A DNA stretch of 64,000 nucleotides, from the NCBI GenBank assembly GCA_001725255.1, contig MEFV01000007.1:124001-188000 (forward strand), given 5' to 3'. Made by a program: the position numbers and the translations under genes. Shown in pieces: positions 55,879 to 64,000 of this stretch (positions are counted from its first letter, which is position 1; every line of letters starts with the position of its first letter). This DNA comes from Comamonas sp. SCN 67-35. GTDB lineage: Bacteria > Pseudomonadota > Gammaproteobacteria > Burkholderiales > Burkholderiaceae_C. The notes beneath the pieces are model-generated. The model was not told where the DNA came from, did not search any database, and saw nothing but the letters and a program-made list of their open reading frames with translations.

Positions 55879-58260
55879 ATGCCTACGGACTCAGAACGTT
55901 CCACACCCAAAGCAGCAAAGCCACGACGCACCCACTGGGCGATTCGCGCGCTTGGCTGGCTTGTCGGCCTCCTTGCCGCAGGAGTCGCCGCTGGCGCGCT
56001 GCTGGTGGGCATAGGCCTGGCCATGGCCTATCCGAATCTGCCGGATGTCTCGGACCTCGCCAACTACCGCCCGAAACTGCCGCTGCGGGTGTTTTCCGTC
56101 GAAGGCGCGCTGCTGGGTGAATTCGGCGAAGAGCGGCGCAACCTGACCCCGATCGAGGATATCCCGCAGGTCATGACCCACGCCGTGCTGGCCGTGGAGG
56201 ATGCGCGTTTCTTCGAACACGGCGGCGTGGACTACAGGGGGGTGTTGCGCGCCGCGCTGGCCAACCTCGGGCGCATCAAGAGTCAAGGGGCCTCGACGAT
56301 CACGATGCAGGTGGCACGCAATGTCTATCTGTCTTCGGAGAAAACGTTCACCCGCAAGATCTATGAGTTGCTGCTCACGTTCAAGCTCGAGCACCTTCTG
56401 ACCAAGAACCAGATTCTCGAAATCTACATGAACCAGATTTATCTGGGCAACAGGGCTTACGGATTCGCAGCCGCGGCGGAAGCCTATTTCGGCAAGCCGC
56501 TCAAATCGATTTCGATTGCCGAGGCAGCCATGCTGGCGGGTCTGCCCAAGGCGCCGTCGGCCTACAACCCGATCAGCAATCCCAAGCGCGCGCGCACACG
56601 CCAGCTCTACATCATCGATCGCATGCTGGAGAACGGTTTCATCACCGCCGATGAAGCCAAGGCCGCCAAGGCCGAAGCCATCAAGCTGCGCACACAGGGC
56701 GAAAGCACCCGCGTGCATGCGGAGTACGTCGCGGAGATGGTGCGCCAGTTGATCTACGCTCAATACGGCGCGGACACCTACACGCGCGGCCTGAACGTCT
56801 ACACGACCTTGCAGGCTGGAGAGCAGGATGCCGCCTACAAGGCGCTGCGCCAGGGCATCATGAACTACGAGCGGCGCCAGCATTACCGTGGCCCGGAGGC
56901 TTTCGTCACCCTGCCCGCCGACGCCGCCGGCACCGAAGACATGATTGACGAAACGCTGGCAAACCACCCCGACAACGGCGAAGTGCTCGCCGCCGTGGTG
57001 CTGGAGGCCGGCCCGAAGAAGGTCGTCGTTTCGCGCCCCGATGGCCAGACCATCGAAGTGACGGGCGACGGACTCAAGCCGGTTCAGTCCGGACTGGCCG
57101 ACAAGGCCCCGGCCAACATCAAGCTGCGCCGGGGTGCCGTGGTGCGCATCGTGCAGACACCCAAGCAGACCTGGGAAATCACGCAACTGCCGGAAGTGGA
57201 AGGCGCCTTTGTCGCTCTGGACCCACGTTCGGGTGCCATCCGTGCCCTCGTGGGGGGCTTTGACTTCGAGAAGAGCAAATTCAACCACGTGACGCAGGCC
57301 TGGCGCCAGCCGGGCTCGAGTTTCAAGCCCGTCATTTACTCGGCGGCCCTGGAGAAGGGCTTCACGCCGTCCACCGTGATCGATGACGCTCCCCTGTTTT
57401 TCAGCGCCGAGCAAACCGGGGGCAAGCCCTGGGAGCCCAAGAATTACGATGGCAGGTACGACGGTCCGATGACGCTGCGCACGGGCCTTGCCAAATCCAA
57501 GAACGTGGTGGCGATCCGCGTGCTGCAGGCCATAGGCCCGAAGACGGCGCAAAACTGGGCCACCCACTTCGGCTTCGACGCGGACAAGCAGCCGCCCTTC
57601 CTCACGCTGGCGCTGGGCGCAGGCTCCGTCACACCCATGCAGATGGCGCGGGCCTATTCGGTCTTCGCCAACGGCGGGCATCTGATCAGTCCCTATCTCG
57701 TCACCCGCATCACGGATCAGCAGGGCAATGTCCTGACCGAATATCAACCGCCTGCACCGGATACCCTGCCGCAGGCGATCAGCCCACGCAATGCCTTCGT
57801 GATGGACAGCCTGCTGCAGGAAGTGACGCGCTCGGGCACGGCGGCCCGCGCCCAGGCGACGCTCAAGCGTCCCGATCTGTATGGCAAGACCGGAACGACC
57901 AACGACGCGCTGGATGCATGGTTCGCGGGTTTTCAGCCCACGCTGGCGGCAATTACCTGGATAGGCTACGACACGCCGCACAACCTCGGCAGCAGAGAGA
58001 CGGGGGGGGGCCTGGCGCTGCCGATCTGGATCGATTTCATGCAATACGCGCTCAAGGGCGTTCCCGTGACGCAACCCACGGTACCGCCCGGCGTGACCAA
58101 TGTGAGTGGCGAGTGGTACTACGATGAATACGCGCGCGGCGCAGGCGTCTCCAGCCTGACCGACAACACGGCGCCCGGCAGCGCGGCCGTGGGGGACGAT
58201 ACGCCAGAGCGCCCATCCGCCGAGGAACGCAGCCACATCCTCGATCTGTTCCGGCGTTGA
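55879..58260 (+). CDS. mrcA: Penicillin-binding protein 1A
   Basis: 793 residues. Cytoplasmic tail and membrane anchor (about 25-50), glycosyltransferase domain (EDARFFEHGGVD with catalytic Glu; GASTITMQVARN), an OB-like insert, and transpeptidase domain with SxxK (GSSFKP), SxN (SKN) and KTG (GKTGTT). It polymerises and cross-links peptidoglycan in the periplasm. It is divergent from pilMNOPQ, the usual arrangement in beta- and gammaproteobacteria. A run of nine G at 58012-58020 lies in codons for GGG near the C-terminus. Confidence 0.97.
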   Translation: MPTDSERSTPKAAKPRRTHWAIRALGWLVGLLAAGVAAGALLVGIGLAMAYPNLPDVSDLANYRPKLPLRVFSVEGALLGEFGEERRNLTPIEDIPQVMTHAVLAVEDARFFEHGGVDYRGVLRAALANLGRIKSQGASTITMQVARNVYLSSEKTFTRKIYELLLTFKLEHLLTKNQILEIYMNQIYLGNRAYGFAAAAEAYFGKPLKSISIAEAAMLAGLPKAPSAYNPISNPKRARTRQLYIIDRMLENGFITADEAKAAKAEAIKLRTQGESTRVHAEYVAEMVRQLIYAQYGADTYTRGLNVYTTLQAGEQDAAYKALRQGIMNYERRQHYRGPEAFVTLPADAAGTEDMIDETLANHPDNGEVLAAVVLEAGPKKVVVSRPDGQTIEVTGDGLKPVQSGLADKAPANIKLRRGAVVRIVQTPKQTWEITQLPEVEGAFVALDPRSGAIRALVGGFDFEKSKFNHVTQAWRQPGSSFKPVIYSAALEKGFTPSTVIDDAPLFFSAEQTGGKPWEPKNYDGRYDGPMTLRTGLAKSKNVVAIRVLQAIGPKTAQNWATHFGFDADKQPPFLTLALGAGSVTPMQMARAYSVFANGGHLISPYLVTRITDQQGNVLTEYQPPAPDTLPQAISPRNAFVMDSLLQEVTRSGTAARAQATLKRPDLYGKTGTTNDALDAWFAGFQPTLAAITWIGYDTPHNLGSRETGGGLALPIWIDFMQYALKGVPVTQPTVPPGVTNVSGEWYYDEYARGAGVSSLTDNTAPGSAAVGDDTPERPSAEERSHILDLFRR

Positions 58261-58277
58261 CCTTGCCGCAACCCCTC

Positions 58278-58463
58278 ATGTCCACTCCCCTGTTGCGAGC
58301 CCTCTCCATCCTGAGCTGCTGCCTGGTTCTCGGCGCCTGCGGGCAGCGCGGGCCGCTGTACTTGCCGCATCCCGCAACGGCAACACCCAGCGCACCACCA
58401 GCCGGAACGAGCGGTAGCACCTCCCAGAAAACGCCCACTTCCTCGGCTGCCAACCCACCATGA
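58278..58463 (+). CDS. lptM: LPS translocon maturation chaperone LptM (YifL-type lipoprotein)
   Basis: 61 residues. A lipoprotein signal ends at LGAC (Cys21), followed directly by the conserved GQRGPLYLP that defines the family. The Pro/Ser/Thr tail is disordered. LptM stabilises the LptD-LptE outer-membrane complex. A TTG start at 58257 overlapping the mrcA stop is possible, but the ATG at 58278 gives the normal signal peptide. lysA overlaps its stop by four bases, the standard lptM-lysA coupling. Confidence 0.9.
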   Translation: MSTPLLRALSILSCCLVLGACGQRGPLYLPHPATATPSAPPAGTSGSTSQKTPTSSAANPP

Positions 58464-59749
58464 CCACGACTTTTCTGCCTGGCCACCCGTTCCTGCGTTA
58501 CGAAAACAAGGCCTTGCATCTCGAAGGCGTGCGCCTGCTCGATCTGGCGCGGCGCTACGGCACACCCCTGTATGTGTATTCACGCGCGGCGATGCTGGAC
58601 GCGCTGGCCGCGTACCAGCGCGGGTTCGCCGGTCGCAAGGCGCGCATCTGCTATGCCATGAAGGCCAACTCGTCGCTGGCGGTTCTGCAGCTGTTCGCGC
58701 GGGCCGGGTGCGGGTTCGACATCGTCTCGGGCGGCGAGCTCGCTCGCGTGCTGGCCGCAGGCGGCGACCCGGCCACGGTGGTCTTTTCCGGCGTTGGCAA
58801 GACGCGCGCGGAAATGCGCGAGGCCCTGGGTGTCGGCATAGGCTGCTTCAACGTGGAAAGCGAAGCCGAGCTCGAAGTACTGAGCGGCGTGGCTCAAAGC
58901 ATGGGCGTCCGGGCACCCGTGAGCATCCGCGTGAATCCGAACGTGGATGCCAAGACCCATCCCTACATCTCCACGGGCCTGAAGGGCAACAAGTTCGGCA
59001 TAGCGCACGAGCGCGTGCTCGCCACCTACCAGCGTGCGGCGAAGCTGCCGGGCCTGCATGTCAAGGGAATCGATTGCCACATCGGCTCGCAGATCACCGA
59101 AGAAGCCCCCTACCTCGATGCCATGGATCGCATTCTTGACCTGGTGGGCGCCGTGGAAGCCCAGGGCATCCGCCTGGAGCACATCGATTTCGGCGGTGGG
59201 CTCGGCATCAACTACGACGGAGACACGCCGCCCGCTGCCGATGCGCTCTGGGCCAAGCTGCTGGCCCGGCTGGACGCACGCGGCCAGGGAGGCCGGCAGC
59301 TCATGATCGAACCCGGCCGCTCGCTCGTGGGCAATGCCGGCGTGTGCCTGACGCAGGTGCTCTATCTGAAGCCGGGCGAACAGAAGAATTTCTGCATCGT
59401 CGATGCGGCGATGAACGACCTGCCACGGCCGATGATGTACGAGGCCTACCACGGCATCGTGCCTCTCGACGGCTCTGCCAGCGCACCGTCACAGGTCTAC
59501 GATGTCGTCGGCCCGATCTGCGAGAGCGGCGACTGGCTGGGGCGCGAGCGCGAACTGGCGGTACGGCCCGACGACTATCTGGCCGTACTTTCAGCCGGGG
59601 CGTACTGCAGTGCGATGGGCAGTACCTACAACACGCGCGCGCGGCCCGCGGAGGTGCTGGTGGATGGCGACACGGCACACCTCATTCGCGAACGCGAAGC
59701 CATCAGCGACATCTTCCGCACGGAACGGCTGGTACCGACGAGCCCCTGA
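58460..59749 (+). CDS. lysA: Diaminopimelate decarboxylase
   Basis: 429 residues of the alanine racemase-like barrel. The PLP lysine is in YAMKANSSLAVL, with HIGSQI and GGGLGINYDGD for cofactor and substrate, and the partner-chain Cys in GPICESGDWLG. It makes lysine from meso-diaminopimelate. It overlaps lptM by four bases (ATGA). A palindromic repeat separates it from convergent msrQ. Confidence 0.97.
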   Translation: MTTTFLPGHPFLRYENKALHLEGVRLLDLARRYGTPLYVYSRAAMLDALAAYQRGFAGRKARICYAMKANSSLAVLQLFARAGCGFDIVSGGELARVLAAGGDPATVVFSGVGKTRAEMREALGVGIGCFNVESEAELEVLSGVAQSMGVRAPVSIRVNPNVDAKTHPYISTGLKGNKFGIAHERVLATYQRAAKLPGLHVKGIDCHIGSQITEEAPYLDAMDRILDLVGAVEAQGIRLEHIDFGGGLGINYDGDTPPAADALWAKLLARLDARGQGGRQLMIEPGRSLVGNAGVCLTQVLYLKPGEQKNFCIVDAAMNDLPRPMMYEAYHGIVPLDGSASAPSQVYDVVGPICESGDWLGRERELAVRPDDYLAVLSAGAYCSAMGSTYNTRARPAEVLVDGDTAHLIREREAISDIFRTERLVPTSP

Positions 59750-59756
59750 GAATTTG

Positions 59757-59812
59757 AACAAAAATGGCTATGACGCTTTGCCATCAAGCGTTAGCCACTA
59801 TCGTTTTCATAA
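59757..59812. repeat. Intergenic palindromic repeat, copy 5 (lysA/msrQ)
   Basis: AATGGCTATGACGCTT and AAGCGTTAGCCACTAT around TGCCATC form an imperfect hairpin, with A-rich and T-rich flanks, between two convergent genes. It may work as a bidirectional terminator. Confidence 0.6.
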
Positions 59813-60457
59813 CATGTGCGCAGGCGCTTTTCCGGGGCCGGCGAGACGCCAACGCGGCATGACACGCGCCATCAGCAGGATGGCGATGATGGTGGTGTAA
59901 ACGAACACCTCCGCGAAATCGCGCTTGCCCGCACGCATCCAGAAGAAATGCAGCAGGGCGAGCACGGCGCACAGATACACCAGCCGATGCAGCGCCTGCC
60001 AGCGGCGACCGCCGAGCCAGCGCAGGAAGGGCTGGAAAGATGTGATGGCAAGCGCCAGCAACAAGGCGAAGGTGCTTGCGCCTGCAAGGATGAACGGCCG
60101 CCGCGCGATGTCCAGCATGATGGCGCCCACATCCAGCCCCATGTCAAATCCGGCATAGCACAGCAGATGCAGCAGGGCATAGCCGAAAGTGAACAGCCCC
60201 AGCATGCGGCGAAACCGCGCGAGCTGCGGCACACCCAAGAGTTTGCGCAGTGGAGTGATGGCCAGCGTGAGGCACAACAGGCGCAGCGTCCAGTCGCCCG
60301 TCGAGCGAATCAGTTTTTCCGCCGGATTGGCACCCAGGCCACCCGTGGCCGCGCCAAAAACCAGCCATGCCAAGGGCAGCAGGCACAGGGTGAACAACAG
60401 CACCCTGGCAAACGGGTGCAGCAGCCAGCCAGCGCGCATGGCCCGCAGCTTGGGCAT
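59807..60457 (-). CDS. msrQ: Protein-methionine-sulfoxide reductase heme-binding subunit MsrQ
   Basis: 216 residues, six membrane segments, ferric-reductase-like (YedZ) family with conserved His residues in helices (YALLHLLCYAGFD, WQALHRLVYLCAVLALLHF). It passes electrons from quinone through heme to periplasmic MsrP. Its ATG overlaps the msrP stop by one base, TGATG. Confidence 0.94.
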   Translation of the reverse strand: MPKLRAMRAGWLLHPFARVLLFTLCLLPLAWLVFGAATGGLGANPAEKLIRSTGDWTLRLLCLTLAITPLRKLLGVPQLARFRRMLGLFTFGYALLHLLCYAGFDMGLDVGAIMLDIARRPFILAGASTFALLLALAITSFQPFLRWLGGRRWQALHRLVYLCAVLALLHFFWMRAGKRDFAEVFVYTTIIAILLMARVMPRWRLAGPGKAPAHML

Positions 60458-61452
60458 CAGAAGTACTTCTTCAGGTCCATGCCGGCGTAAAGCCGGGCCA
60501 CTTCGTTGCCGTAACCGTTGAAGAGCAGCGTCTTGCGGCGCCTGGCGAAGAGGCCATCCTCGCCGATGCGCCGCTCGGTCGCCTGGCTCCAGCGCGGATG
60601 CGGCACATCGGGGTTCACATTGGAATAGAAGCCGTATTCATGCTGCGCCGCAATATTCCAGGCCGTGCTCGGCTCTTTCTCCACCAGGCGCATGCGCACA
60701 ATGCTCTTGGCGCTCTTGAAGCCATATTTCCACGGCACCACGACGCGCACAGGCGCTCCGTTCTGGCTGGGCAACACCTGGCCATACATGCCGAAAGTCA
60801 GCAAGGTCAGCGGATGCATGGCTTCATCCAGCCGCAGACCCTCGGTATAGGGCCATTGCAGGACGCTGGAGCGCACACCGGGCATGGTCGCCTTGTCAGC
60901 CAGCGACTCGAACTGCACATACTTTGCGCTGCCCTGGGGCTGAACGCGCTCGATCAGCGCCGACAGCGAGTAGCCCACCCATGGAATCACCATGGACCAC
61001 CCCTCCACGCAGCGCAACCGGTAGATGCGATCCTCGAGTGCGCCGAGTTTGAGCAGATCATCGATGTCGAAGGTCCGCGGCTTGTTCACGAGACCGCTCA
61101 CCTCCAGCTTCCACGGGCTCGTCTTGAGCGCAGAGGCGTGCGCTGCCGGGTCCGCCTTGTCGGAACCGAATTCGTAGAAATTGTTGTAATGCGTCGCATC
61201 CTGGTAGCTGGTGGGCTGCTCCATGGTCATGGCGGCTTCCACCTTCGACGGCTGCCCCGTCAGCCGCGCGAGCGCGCCCGATGACGCCCCTTGCCCGTGT
61301 GCCGACCGCTGCGCCCAGGCCGCAAGCAGGGCTCCCCCGGCGCCCGCGGCCATGATTTGCAGGCATTCGCGTCGACGTGCATAGACGCCGGCCGGGGTGA
61401 TGTCACCGGGAACAGGATGATCGAAGCGATTCGTGCCACGCAATGCAGACAT
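60457..61452 (-). CDS. msrP: Protein-methionine-sulfoxide reductase catalytic subunit MsrP (molybdoenzyme)
   Basis: 331 residues of the YedY/sulfite-oxidase fold. The N-terminus carries a twin-arginine signal ([14 protein letters not shown]), so the folded protein is exported by Tat. The molybdenum-ligand Cys lies in [14 protein letters not shown]. It repairs oxidised methionine in periplasmic proteins. The ATG at 61452 (MSALRG) is used; the frame to 61515 extends without conserved residues. Its cofactor depends on the moa/moe genes found at 22-25 kb. Confidence 0.95.
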   Translation of the reverse strand: MSALRGTNRFDHPVPGDITPAGVYARRRECLQIMAAGAGGALLAAWAQRSAHGQGASSGALARLTGQPSKVEAAMTMEQPTSYQDATHYNNFYEFGSDKADPAAHASALKTSPWKLEVSGLVNKPRTFDIDDLLKLGALEDRIYRLRCVEGWSMVIPWVGYSLSALIERVQPQGSAKYVQFESLADKATMPGVRSSVLQWPYTEGLRLDEAMHPLTLLTFGMYGQVLPSQNGAPVRVVVPWKYGFKSAKSIVRMRLVEKEPSTAWNIAAQHEYGFYSNVNPDVPHPRWSQATERRIGEDGLFARRRKTLLFNGYGNEVARLYAGMDLKKYF

Positions 61453-61573
61453 GGTGCGCCCTCCAGCATGCATGCGCCGTGAGGCGCACAAGAACACGGG
61501 CGGGTGCCTGTGCAAGCGGCCCGCCCGAATTGGATGACGATTTGTCTGCGCGCGTTCCGCACGCGCCGCGATT

Positions 61574-62194
61574 TCAGCGCAAACCGGCGATGTAATCGGC
61601 CAGGCCCTGGATTTCGTGGTCGGTCAGGTACTTGACCTCGTCATGCATGACCGTGCTGTTCGTGCGCGTGCCGCCCCTGAAATCAGACAGTTGCTTGACG
61701 GTGTAGTCCTGATGCTGACCCGCCAGACGCGGGAATTGCACGGGAACGCCCGCGCCATTGGGGCTGTGGCAGCCTGCGCATGCCGCAATCCCGCGGTCTT
61801 GCGCACCGCCGCGGTAGATGGATGCACCCACCGCCGCCAGATCCTTGTTCTGGGCGACGCCGTTTTTCGCCTTTTGCGTACCCAGCCAGGCCGACACATC
61901 GCGAACGCCCTCATCGTCGAGCGTGGCGGCCATGCCCTGCATCACCGCGTCTACACGCTTGCCGCTCTTGAATTCCTGCAGCTGCTTGGCCAGGTACCCC
62001 GGGAACTGCTCCGCCAGCACCGGATAGGTGGGCACTTCGGAATTGCCACCGGCGCCATGGCATGCCGCGCATACGCCGGAGTACGTCGCCTCGCCCTTGG
62101 CCAGATCCGGTTTGGCGGGCGCATCGGCTGCGAATGAAGTAACAGCGAAAACCGCCAGCGCGGCAGGCATCATCAGGGAGGCGATCAGCTTCAT
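61574..62194 (-). CDS. Diheme cytochrome c, c4-like
   Basis: 206 residues: signal peptide ending near AADA, then two cytochrome c domains with CAACH (about residue 42) and CAGCH (about residue 141), each with a later Met ligand region. The order and length match cytochrome c4/c5 electron carriers of the periplasm. It probably donates to a terminal oxidase. The ATG at 62194 starts the signal peptide; the upstream frame to 62278 lies in the promoter of the divergent engB gene. Confidence 0.92.
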   Translation of the reverse strand: MKLIASLMMPAALAVFAVTSFAADAPAKPDLAKGEATYSGVCAACHGAGGNSEVPTYPVLAEQFPGYLAKQLQEFKSGKRVDAVMQGMAATLDDEGVRDVSAWLGTQKAKNGVAQNKDLAAVGASIYRGGAQDRGIAACAGCHSPNGAGVPVQFPRLAGQHQDYTVKQLSDFRGGTRTNSTVMHDEVKYLTDHEIQGLADYIAGLR

Positions 62195-62257
62195 GGCGAC
62201 GAGTTTGAAGTTATGGGCGCAAAAACCCGTGGATTCTACAATGTCGATCATCCCCAA

Positions 62258-62986
62258 ATGACGCGCCTCATGCCACAAACTCCCGCACCGGCCTCCGCAG
62301 CGCCCTCATTGCCGACCTCCGAAGACCGCGTGGCCCTGGCCTGGATGCATACGGCGCGCTTTTTGACGACGGCGTCGACACTGAACCAGCTGCCCACGGT
62401 CACCGTGCCCGAAATCGCTTTCGTCGGGCGTTCCAACGCGGGCAAATCCACGGCGATCAACACGCTCACCCAACAGCGTCAGCTCGCCTTCGCTTCCAAG
62501 AAGCCCGGGCGCACGCAGCACATCAACCTGTTTGCGCTGGGCAAGCAAGGCGTGACGGACGCGGTACTCGCCGACCTGCCGGGCTATGGCTACGCGGCGG
62601 TGTCGCGCGAAGACAAGCTGCGCTGGCAGCGGGTGATGCTCAACTACCTGGTGCAACGGGAAAGCCTCTCGGCCTTCGTGCTGCTGTGCGATCCGCGCCT
62701 GGGCCTGACGGAACTCGACGAGGCCCTGCTCGATGCGCTGCGCCCGCGTGTCCAGGCGGGGCTGCGGTTCCTGGTGCTGCTGACCAAGGCGGACAAGCTC
62801 ACCCGCGCGGAGCAGGCCAAGGCCCTTTCCATCGTACGGCTACAAGCCGGCGGGGGCGAGGTGCGGCTGTTCTCCGCGCTGAAGAAACAGGGGGTGACCG
62901 AGGTGGCGCACCTGCTCTGGCAGTGGACTCATCCGGCAGGTGCTGCCACCACCGATGAGCCAACGCTCGTCACTCAAGTACCGTGA
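62258..62986 (+). CDS. engB: Ribosome biogenesis GTP-binding protein EngB (YsxC/YihA)
   Basis: 242 residues. GTPase motifs G1 GRSNAGKST, G3 DLPGYGYA and G4 TKADKL are standard for EngB. It acts in large-subunit assembly. The extra ~20 residues before the core are Pro/Ala-rich. Starts at 62258 or 62270 (MPQTPAP) are both possible. It is divergent from the cytochrome gene, and converges with the nitroreductase frame, overlapping it by up to 147 bases. Confidence 0.95.
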   Translation: MTRLMPQTPAPASAAPSLPTSEDRVALAWMHTARFLTTASTLNQLPTVTVPEIAFVGRSNAGKSTAINTLTQQRQLAFASKKPGRTQHINLFALGKQGVTDAVLADLPGYGYAAVSREDKLRWQRVMLNYLVQRESLSAFVLLCDPRLGLTELDEALLDALRPRVQAGLRFLVLLTKADKLTRAEQAKALSIVRLQAGGGEVRLFSALKKQGVTEVAHLLWQWTHPAGAATTDEPTLVTQVP

Positions 62987-63649
62987 GATAGTCGGCCAGG
63001 GCAGGCGTGGCGTGCGGGCGCCGTTGACCGGCGCCTGCGGATCGGGCCACCCCAGGGCCATGCCACACACCACGAGCTCGCTGCGCGGCAACTGCAGCAC
63101 CTCGCGCACCACGTCGGGATAGGACGCCAGCGCACCGATGGCGCAACTGGCAAGACCCCGGGCCTGCGCTGCCAGCATCAGGGCATGCAGGCACAGCCCC
63201 AGATCCATGAAGCCCCCACCACCAAACCCCCGTTCGAGAGTCACGACCAGTGCCACGGGCGCCTCGAAAAACGTGAAGTTGCGCGCAAATTGCCGCTGGC
63301 GTCCCGCGGCATCCCCGCGCGCCACACCCAGGCTGGTGTACAGCGCCTGGGCCGCGGCGACCTGGCGCTTGCGCAAATGCATGGGCATGGGCGCCGGGAA
63401 ATAGGCATAGTCTTCCCGAGCCGGTTCACCGGCCTCCCAAGCATGGGAAAGGGCTGTGGTCAATGCCGCGCGCGCCTTGCCCGTGATCTGCCAGAAATGC
63501 CCGGGCTGCAGGTTCGCCCCACTGGGGGCCAGCCGCGCCTGCTCCAGCATCCGGGCGATCCACTCCTCGGGAACGGTCCGGGGAAGAAAAGCGCGTACCG
63601 AATGGCGCCCCTGCGCCAGCGTGCGATAGCAGTCCTGCGGCTCATCCAT
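62840..63649 (-). CDS. Nitroreductase family protein with a probable 3' frameshift
   Basis: 269 residues as read. The start MDEPQDCYRTLAQGRHSVRAFLPR and LEQARLAPSGANLQPGHFW are typical of FMN-dependent nitroreductases, and ALASYPDVVREVLQLP and VCGMALGWPDPQAPVN fit the C-terminal part. After NGARTPRLP the frame leaves the family pattern and runs 47 residues over engB. In the neighbouring frame, from about 63001, the sequence gives ALADYLTVLE and a stop at 62970, the expected family end. One missing base in the GGG at 62999-63001 would explain this. Start overlaps the thiolase stop by 8 bases. Confidence 0.8.
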   Translation of the reverse strand: MDEPQDCYRTLAQGRHSVRAFLPRTVPEEWIARMLEQARLAPSGANLQPGHFWQITGKARAALTTALSHAWEAGEPAREDYAYFPAPMPMHLRKRQVAAAQALYTSLGVARGDAAGRQRQFARNFTFFEAPVALVVTLERGFGGGGFMDLGLCLHALMLAAQARGLASCAIGALASYPDVVREVLQLPRSELVVCGMALGWPDPQAPVNGARTPRLPWPTISRYLSDERWLIGGGSTCRMSPLPEQVRHLGHPLFLQRGEQPHLAPAGL

Positions 63650-64000
63650 GCCATGCTCCGACCAGGGTTGCACTGCCCAGGCCACCCGCCGCTGCAATCG
63701 CGGCCAGAACCGGTTGCCGAGGCTGGCGCTGCCAGTCCTCCAGCGCGCGTACGAGCGCGATGGCGCCGGAGGCGCCAATCGGATGACCCCGAGCCAGCCC
63801 TCCACCCTGCGGATTGAGCGCCTCGGGCGCCAGGCCCAGCGCCCGGGCGAAAGCCAGTCCCTGCACTGCAAACGCGTCGTGCAATTCGATCGCGCCCAGT
63901 TCGCACGTCCGCAAGCCACGGCGCTCGAGCAGGACTCGTGCCGCCTGGTGCGCGCACAGCATGGGCTGGCGCGGCTGCCCGCCCTGTGAATACGCATCCA
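63642..64000 (-). CDS. Thiolase (acetyl-CoA acetyltransferase-like), C-terminal part (5' end outside window)
   Basis: The frame is open to the right edge of the window. About 118 residues are visible. ELHDAFAVQGLAF with the catalytic His region, NPQGGGLARGHPIGASGAI with its conserved His, and GGLGSATLV mark the C-terminal thiolase domain. The last active-site Cys usually lies in GGGxG(I/Q)A with C before it; here the segment reads AAAGGLGSATL with Ala where Cys is expected, so catalysis may be affected. It precedes the nitroreductase gene, overlapping it by 8 bases. Confidence 0.82.
   Translation of the reverse strand, partial: DAYSQGGQPRQPMLCAHQAARVLLERRGLRTCELGAIELHDAFAVQGLAFARALGLAPEALNPQGGGLARGHPIGASGAIALVRALEDWQRQPRQPVLAAIAAAGGLGSATLVGAWHG

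Noticed and set aside
55891..58236. A 781-codon minus-strand open frame opposite mrcA
   Set aside because: Same reason: compositional shadow of PBP1A with no protein-like motifs.
62840..63997. Possible fusion of nitroreductase with an N-terminal extension toward the thiolase region
   Set aside because: The first 116 codons are an out-of-frame reading of the thiolase gene. The nitroreductase family start is at 63649 and the thiolase is clear in its own frame.

Overview
The window reads as chromosomal DNA of a high-GC betaproteobacterium of the order Burkholderiales, most likely family Comamonadaceae (Acidovorax/Alicycliphilus/Ottowia-like). This rests on gene content and order: rpsF-priB-rpsR-rplI, grpE-dnaK-dnaJ, mrcA divergent from pilMNOPQ, lptM-lysA and msrPQ. 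It also rests on intergenic palindromes that, from memory, resemble repeats of this family. The genus is inferred, not shown. Gene density is high and no rRNA, CRISPR, integrase or transposase was seen. One tRNA (Ser-UGA) is present.

Layout. 1-3.4 kb: 3' end of a Zn-dependent amidohydrolase, an M20 peptidase-like hydrolase and an NCS2 xanthine/urate-type permease, probably purine or ureide salvage. 3.5-10.4 kb: maeB, a DUF3334 (CheX-like) protein, tRNA-Ser, ribD, a GNAT enzyme, an aldehyde dehydrogenase and a small membrane protein. 10.6-13.2 kb: clpB behind a sigma-32-type promoter. 13.4-19.7 kb: a six-gene minus-strand cluster in the order GS-like, amidotransferase, Rieske alpha, beta, reductase, LysR. 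This is the order of aniline-dioxygenase loci (tdnQTA1A2BR). It looks less GC-rich than its flanks and sits between housekeeping genes. 20.3-25.6 kb: DUF1284-bioY divergent from birA with a BirA-type operator between them, then molybdenum cofactor genes moaE, moaD, moeA and mobB. 25.6-30.8 kb: thrC-hom, alaA, an Mth938-like protein and a Bcp peroxiredoxin. 30.9-36.7 kb: phoH, an ALDH7 dehydrogenase, dnaB and a PilZ protein. 36.3-41.8 kb: the ribosomal/primosome operon and the DnaK chaperone set. 41.9-48.9 kb: a polar amino acid ABC transporter, a methyltransferase, an MFS carrier, dgt and aroB. 49-58.3 kb: an Ig-domain lipoprotein at the end of pilMNOPQ, and divergent mrcA. 58.3-64 kb: lptM-lysA, msrPQ, a diheme cytochrome c, engB, a nitroreductase with a probable 3' frameshift, and the end of a thiolase.

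How the parts fit. The tdn-like cluster would glutamylate an arylamine and dioxygenate it toward a catechol, but no ring-cleavage gene is present, so lower-pathway genes must lie elsewhere. Mo-cofactor genes and msrPQ share the window, since MsrP is a molybdoenzyme. Both clpB and grpE carry sigma-32-like promoters with identical 13-bp spacers. The most unusual points are the arylamine cluster and its palindromic sites, replacement of aroK by an Ig-like lipoprotein next to pilQ, the BirA operator, and an intergenic palindrome family, one copy of which supplies the C-terminus and stop codon of alaA.
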